DNA from: Lomentospora prolificans
Lineage: Eukaryota > Ascomycota > Sordariomycetes > Microascales > Microascaceae
Assembly: GCA_029532625.1 (NCBI GenBank)
Contig: JARFXM010000001.1
Span: 1,272,471-1,336,470 of the forward strand
Reading direction: 5' to 3'
Length of the DNA stretch: 64,000 nt
Made by a program: the position numbers and the translations under genes. The notes under the pieces were generated by a model, which made no database searches, had not been told where the DNA came from, and worked only from the letters and a program-made list of their open reading frames with translations. The first letter of the stretch is position 1. Every line of letters starts with the position of its first letter. This document shows positions 59,922 through 64,000 of this stretch, piece after piece.

Positions 59922-60354
59922 TATAATATTCTAACACTTCTAATAGGGTTAGTTACTTTAAGGTTAGAATAGTTAGGCCTATTAGTAGATAAGTAAGGTA
60001 GTCAGATAGTAATAATAAAGGTCTATAATATATATTCAAGTATAGTTTATAGAGTAACTTGAATTAACTACTATAGAACTAAAGAATAACTAGAATATAT
60101 AATAGTAATAACTATGACTTATATAGACTTTGTCTTCCTTAGGACTATAGGCCCTAAAGGTGCAGTCCTTCTATAGACTATACTTACCTCTGATACAGTC
60201 CCCTATAGACTACTTGTATTCTAAGTGCAGTCCTCTATTGATTAGCCCAGGTTGTGCTGCCTAATCCTAGTCTTTCTAGGTTGCACCAGAGTTTACCCTT
60301 TTCTGCCATGCTTGTCCGCCCGGCCTGCATAAGAGGCCGGATCAGCCTGTGACA
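59922..60354 (-). repeat. Element 4 5' LTR (433 bp)
   Basis: Inner end TATAATATTC; outer end AGCCTGTGACA preceded by GCCCGGCCTGCATAAGAGG. The outer roughly 130 bp are the best-preserved LTR sequence in the window together with 29,630-29,742 and 9837-9960. Confidence 0.94.
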
Positions 60355-60359
60355 TATAG
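60355..60359. repeat. Target-site duplication of element 4 (right, TATAG)
   Basis: Matches 53,077-53,081. Confidence 0.88.
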
Positions 60360-61021
60360 GCTATAGGCTATATAAATATAAATTTTCACTATATATATTC
60401 CTACTATTAGGTTAAGAGCACTATATAATCTAGTTATATCTATAGTTAGGATATACTATTAGATTAAGGGCACTATATGATCTAGTTATATCCATAGTTA
60501 GGATATACTATTAGGGTAAGAACTTAGGGTTAGTATTCTATACCTTTATATAAAGCTATACTTCTTCAAAAAGAATATTATAGTAAGTATACCTTTATAT
60601 AAGGTCATCCTTCTTTGAAAAAGAATATTATAGTAAATATGCCTTTATATGAAGGTATTCTATAAGAGTAATAGCACTTTATAGTTCAAGTTCAAGTTTA
60701 TATATAAGGTTAAGTTAGTTTATTCTAGGTATTTAAGCTTTATATATCTAAAGTATAATAGAGTTCTTACTAGAAGAACTAGTAGCTGGAAGAGTAGGAT
60801 ATCTACCCTGTATATAAGGTATCCTAACCCTTCCTCTACTACCTATTCTATCATCACCTCCCTGGTTATCACCAGGTATATATTAGGTAGTATAGTCCTA
60901 CTACTTATAGTTACTATAGGTACTACTAAATATCTAGGAGTTTATATATATACTAGGAATAGTTAGTTAAGCTAGTTATAGGTACTAGTATAGAGTTATT
61001 AGTACTCTATATAAGGTAGAG

Positions 61022-61618
61022 TAGATACCTAGCCCTAGGACTAGATAAGTAGGGTATTAATATAGCTAGGCTATATTATAAAGACCTAGGCTAAATAGAT
61101 TAAGCCTTATATAACTACTATAGATTAGCTAGGTAGTACTAGTAGGTTCTATTATAAGATATTATAGTAGAAAAGTACTAGCTAGTTACTACTATAATTA
61201 AAGGCTATAAAGACTATATCTTTATATAAGATAATAGCCTCCTTAGGAAAGATAGGCCTACTATAGCTAGGATTATATAACTAAATACTATTAGTATTAT
61301 AAGATAAGAAAGAAGGTAAAGATTATATATATAATAAGCTAGCTTTAGCTAAAAGGGATAGTAAAGTTAGAGGAAATAGTAGAGAGGATAAGTATAGACT
61401 AGTTTATACTAGAGTTAGAGTTAGACTAACTATATCTACTAAGAGGTATTAGAAGTATTAGTTAATTATTCCTAGAAAGGTTAATATAAACTACTACTAG
61501 TAGATAGGATATATATATATTATTTTATATAAAGATATAGATTCTACTACTTTTAGTTAGAAAAAGATAGAAAGGAAGGGAGGTAGAAAAGAAGGGAGGT
61601 AGAAAGGAAGGGAGGGGG
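61022..61618 (+). pseudogene. Possible RIP-inactivated ORF, unidentified
   Basis: One plus-strand frame runs nearly 200 codons in which every stop seen is TAG or TAA (none TGA), as expected when CAG/CAA codons are RIP-mutated. Readable pieces include YIYNKLALAKRDSKV, EDKYRLVYTRVRVRLTIST and a Lys/Arg/Gly-rich end. No family is recognised. TAG/TAA are common in all frames of such DNA, so this is weak evidence. Confidence 0.25.
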
Positions 61619-61624
61619 GGGGGG
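61614..61624 (+). repeat. Poly-G run (11 nt) ending purine minisatellite
   Basis: Two to three GGGAGGTAGAAARGAA units (about 19 bp, from about 61,575) lead into GGGA and then 11 consecutive G. Unusual in otherwise G-poor RIP DNA. Confidence 0.75.
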
Positions 61625-61754
61625 TATTTATAGAAGTTTATATAAAAGATAGAATATCTTATAAGGAAAAGGTATAAAAAGGGGGAAGAAATAAAAAAGT
61701 ATATAAGAGGGAAGGTTTCTTTATATAAAAAGAGAAGGTAGCTAGATTAGTAGA

Positions 61755-62130
61755 TATTTACTAGAGTAGTAGCTTTATACTAGAGTAAGAGTAATAGACT
61801 ATAGTAAATTAACTAAAGTAGTAGCTTTATACTAAAGTAGGAGTAATAGACTATAGTAAATTAACTAGAATAGTAGCTTTATACTAGAGTAATAGCTTTA
61901 TATTAGAGTAGTAGCTTTATACTAGGGTAGGAGTAACTAAAGTAGTAGTAATTAACTAGAGTAGTAGCTTTATACTAAAGTAATAGCTTTATACTAGAAT
62001 AGGAGTAACTAGAGTAGCTATACTAGAGTAAAGGTAATAAACTAGAGTAGTAGCTTTATACTAGAATAGGAGTAATAGATTAGAATAGTAGTTTTATACT
62101 TAAATAAGAGTAATAAACTAAAATAGTAGT
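61755..62130 (+). repeat. Irregular tandem repeat, core ACTAGAGTAGTAGCTTTAT
   Basis: About ten degenerate copies of an 18-19-bp core (AGTAGTAGCTTTATACTA with variants), interspersed with GGAGTAATAGACTATAGTAAATTAA units. The longer combined unit is repeated early in the array (about 52 bp), then shortens. Differences are mostly transitions. Confidence 0.75.
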
Positions 62131-62143
62131 AATTTACTAATAT

Positions 62144-62460
62144 AAGGAAATATTATATAAAAACTTAAAAGAGAAGGGAAGCTAATACTAGGAAACTATA
62201 ACTAAAATAAGGAAATATTATATAAAAACTTAGAAGAGGAGGGAAGTTAATACTAGGAAACTATAACTAAAGTAAGGAAATATTATATAGAAACTTAGAA
62301 GGGGAGAGAAGCTAATACTAGGAAATTATAACTAAGATAAGGAAATATTATATAGAAACTTAGAGGTAAAGGGAAACTAATACTAGGAAACTATAATTAA
62401 GATAAGGAAATATTATATAGAAACTTAGAGGAGGAGGGAAGTTAATACTAAGAAGATATA
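62144..62460 (+). repeat. Tandem repeat, 5 x 65 bp
   Basis: AAGGAAATATTATATA begins at 62,144, 62,209, 62,274, 62,339 and 62,404, an exact 65-bp period. Each unit continues with AAACTTA...GGGAA..TAATACTA and ends ACTATAACTAA. The last unit is partial and diverges after about 62,455. Confidence 0.9.
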
Positions 62461-62744
62461 GATTTTAAAAAAGTAGTTATAATAAAAGAATATCTTTATA
62501 AATAAACTTTAAATATAATTAAAAGAGGTTTATATTTAAAAGACTCTAGAATTCCTAATTTTATATAAAGCTAGAATTCTATTTTTTTCCTTTTTAAATT
62601 TTAAAATAAAATAGATTTCTTTATTTTTAATAGCTAGTTCTAAGTACTAATTTATATAAAATACTAATTTAGTATTCTACTAGAGGAACTATCTTATTAT
62701 ATTTAAAATATTTATTATATAATATTACTATTATTATGCTATAT

Positions 62745-62773
62745 CATGCAAGCAAGCATGGAGGCGCTCCATG
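62745..62773. repeat. Two adjoining palindromes in an unmutated island
   Basis: CATGC-AAGCAA-GCATG (62,745-62,760) overlaps CATGGAG-GCG-CTCCATG (62,757-62,773). They sit in an approximately 75-bp island (62,740-62,815) of normal composition inside RIP-mutated DNA. Confidence 0.75.
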
Positions 62774-63819
62774 ATGTGCCATACCAATATAAGCAAGTAT
62801 GAACATGCTCTGGCAGAACCTTAGTAGTAAGTAAGTAATACTAAAAGTTAAAGGTAAGGAATATATAAAGGAAGTAAGGAACTATAAGCTAGATAGAAAG
62901 AATAAGACTATTTTACTATCATAAAGGAATACCTATACTATATATAAATAGAATATATAGAGGTTAACCAACATAAACTAGTAATCATCTTGAATCTATA
63001 AATAGTATTATAGAACCCTCCTACTTACTTATTAGTAGCTTAGCAGCTAGTAAGCAAGTAGATATAGTATGAGCTATAATAGTAGTAGTATTACTTATTC
63101 AACCCTTTATTTTTAAGTAAGAAACTATACCCTAGAAGAGCTATCTCAACTATGAGATAGCTACAACAGGTCCTCCATGATCTCTATACAAAAGAGATTA
63201 CTACCCTAATAAGATACTAGTAATCCTAGGATCACCAACTAGTAATAATAATAAGTAGTATACCTAGTACCTAGCTATAAACCACCTTCCTAGTAATCAC
63301 AAGCTAAGAAGGTAAAGATAAGTAGGAATAGAGGAAGCTAGTAATAGTAGGAATCCTCTAGACTCTAATAAGATATTACCTATTAAGGGTAAAAAAGGAG
63401 TAGTAACCTATACCTAAATAGTAGTAGCTACTTCCTCCTTAAATACCCCTAGTGATTTTCCCTATTCTAATAATAGTAATAACCCCTATAAGTATGAAAC
63501 TACTAGCTTACTAAGTAGGATATCCTCCCCTCTATAGGAAATAGCTAGAGAATACTCCCTTAAGGCCTCTTTAGAATAATAATTATATAAGGAAAGCTAA
63601 CCTAGAGACTAAAGGGAAGTTAGGAGCTATAGTAGAAGATATCTAGTAATAGCTAGCTAGGATTAGTATAGGATACTAGTTATTAGTAAAAGATAAGATA
63701 TATTTACTAATTAGTATATTACCCTAGTTATAAGAAGTACTCTATAGCTAGTAGTAAGTACTAGTAAGTAATTATAAGTAATCACTCTCTATATCTAGAA
63801 AGGTTAACCTTTACTAACT

Positions 63820-63840
63820 GGGTTAGGGTTAGGGTTAGGG

Positions 63841-63881
<41 letters not shown>

Positions 63882-64000
63882 GGTTAGGGTTAGGGTTAGG
63901 GTTAGGGTTAGGGTTAGGGTTAGGGTTAGGGTTAGGGTTAGGGTTAGGGTTAGGGTTAGGGTTAGGGTTAGGGTTAGGGTTAGGGTTAGGGTTAGGGTTA
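63820..64000 (+). repeat. Telomere, (TTAGGG)n
   Basis: About 30 repeats of GGGTTA reaching the last base, G-rich strand 5'->3' toward the end, as at a right chromosome end. One unit near 63,858-63,864 is the variant TTTAGGG (extra T); the rest are perfect. The junction with subtelomeric DNA is ACTAACTGGGTTAGGG. Confidence 0.98.

Larger units (their letters stand above)
53082..60354 (-). mobile_element. Element 4: chromovirus copy, minus strand
   Basis: A 7,273-bp fourth copy of the family, minus orientation, TSD TATAG, not nested in another copy. 3' LTR 53,082-53,514; 5' LTR 59,922-60,354. Layout as in elements 2 and 3. Several internal stretches keep more unmutated C/G (for example 55,330-55,450 and 59,440-59,840) than the same stretches in element 2. 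All long sense frames are broken by TAG/TAA. Confidence 0.95.
60360..63819. other. RIP-mutated subtelomeric block between element 4 and telomere
   Basis: About 3.5 kb of TpA-rich DNA. 60,380-60,520 has a short repeated segment (AGGATATACTATTAG... twice, about 75 bp apart). 61,020-61,620 has a plus-strand frame interrupted only by TAG/TAA. 61,550-61,624 is purine-rich ending in 11 G. 61,755-62,130 and 62,144-62,460 are tandem repeats. 62,745-62,820 is a small unmutated island. The remainder to 63,819 is an unidentified repeat, possibly an LTR-element relic. No intact gene and no recognisable telomere-linked helicase was found. Confidence 0.55.

Noticed and set aside
60355..63819. Telomere-linked RecQ-type helicase gene, as found at some fungal chromosome ends
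   Set aside because: I looked for helicase blocks on both strands and saw none that could be supported in the RIP-mutated sequence.
7840..63819. CRISPR-like or regularly spaced repeat arrays
   Set aside because: Repeats present are tandem minisatellites or LTRs; the organism is a eukaryote and no spacer structure exists.

Overview
This window is the right-hand end of a filamentous ascomycete (Pezizomycotina) chromosome. It finishes in about 181 bp of TTAGGG repeats running 5'->3' to the last base. The host genes have short introns (mostly 48-93 nt) with canonical borders. The repeats are extremely TpA-rich and full of TAG/TAA codons where glutamine and tryptophan codons are expected, the signature of repeat-induced point mutation (RIP). 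Gene content (a CYP51 paralogue, a type-B carboxylesterase, a HET-domain relic, APH and ubiquitin-like-domain proteins) suggests a Sordariomycete or relative, but the sequence alone does not fix the genus.

Layout: 1-7.8 kb is a gene island with a decayed gene remnant (about 0.5-1.06 kb), a three-exon CYP51A-like sterol 14-alpha-demethylase (minus) and a four-exon secreted carboxylesterase (minus). 7.8-34.6 kb is one RIP-mutated nest. A Tad1-type LINE on the minus strand is split by a plus-strand Ty3/gypsy chromovirus (element 1, TSD GGTTT), which is itself split by two minus-strand copies of the same family (element 2, TSD TTCCC; element 3, TSD CTAAG). 34.6-51.75 kb is a second gene island: an intronless serine beta-lactamase-like/transesterase-like hydrolase, a 920-aa protein with five Cys-rich modules, a HET pseudogene, a small two-exon conserved fungal protein, an APH-fold phosphotransferase-like protein, and a five-exon 646-aa protein with an NACHT-partner-like N-terminus and a ubiquitin-like domain. 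51.75-63.8 kb is RIP-mutated subtelomere with a fourth chromovirus copy (element 4, TSD TATAG), several tandem-repeat arrays and small inverted repeats. The telomere starts at about 63,820.

The four chromovirus copies are structurally complete (about 7.27 kb, 433-bp LTRs, intact 5-bp target duplications) but coding-dead. The three nested levels give an explicit order: LINE insertion and mutation, then element 1, then elements 2 and 3. The outer ends of the LTRs are much less mutated than their inner ends, so RIP appears to fade toward the edge of each duplicated unit. The host genes form no obvious metabolic cluster and look like typical accessory subtelomeric genes.
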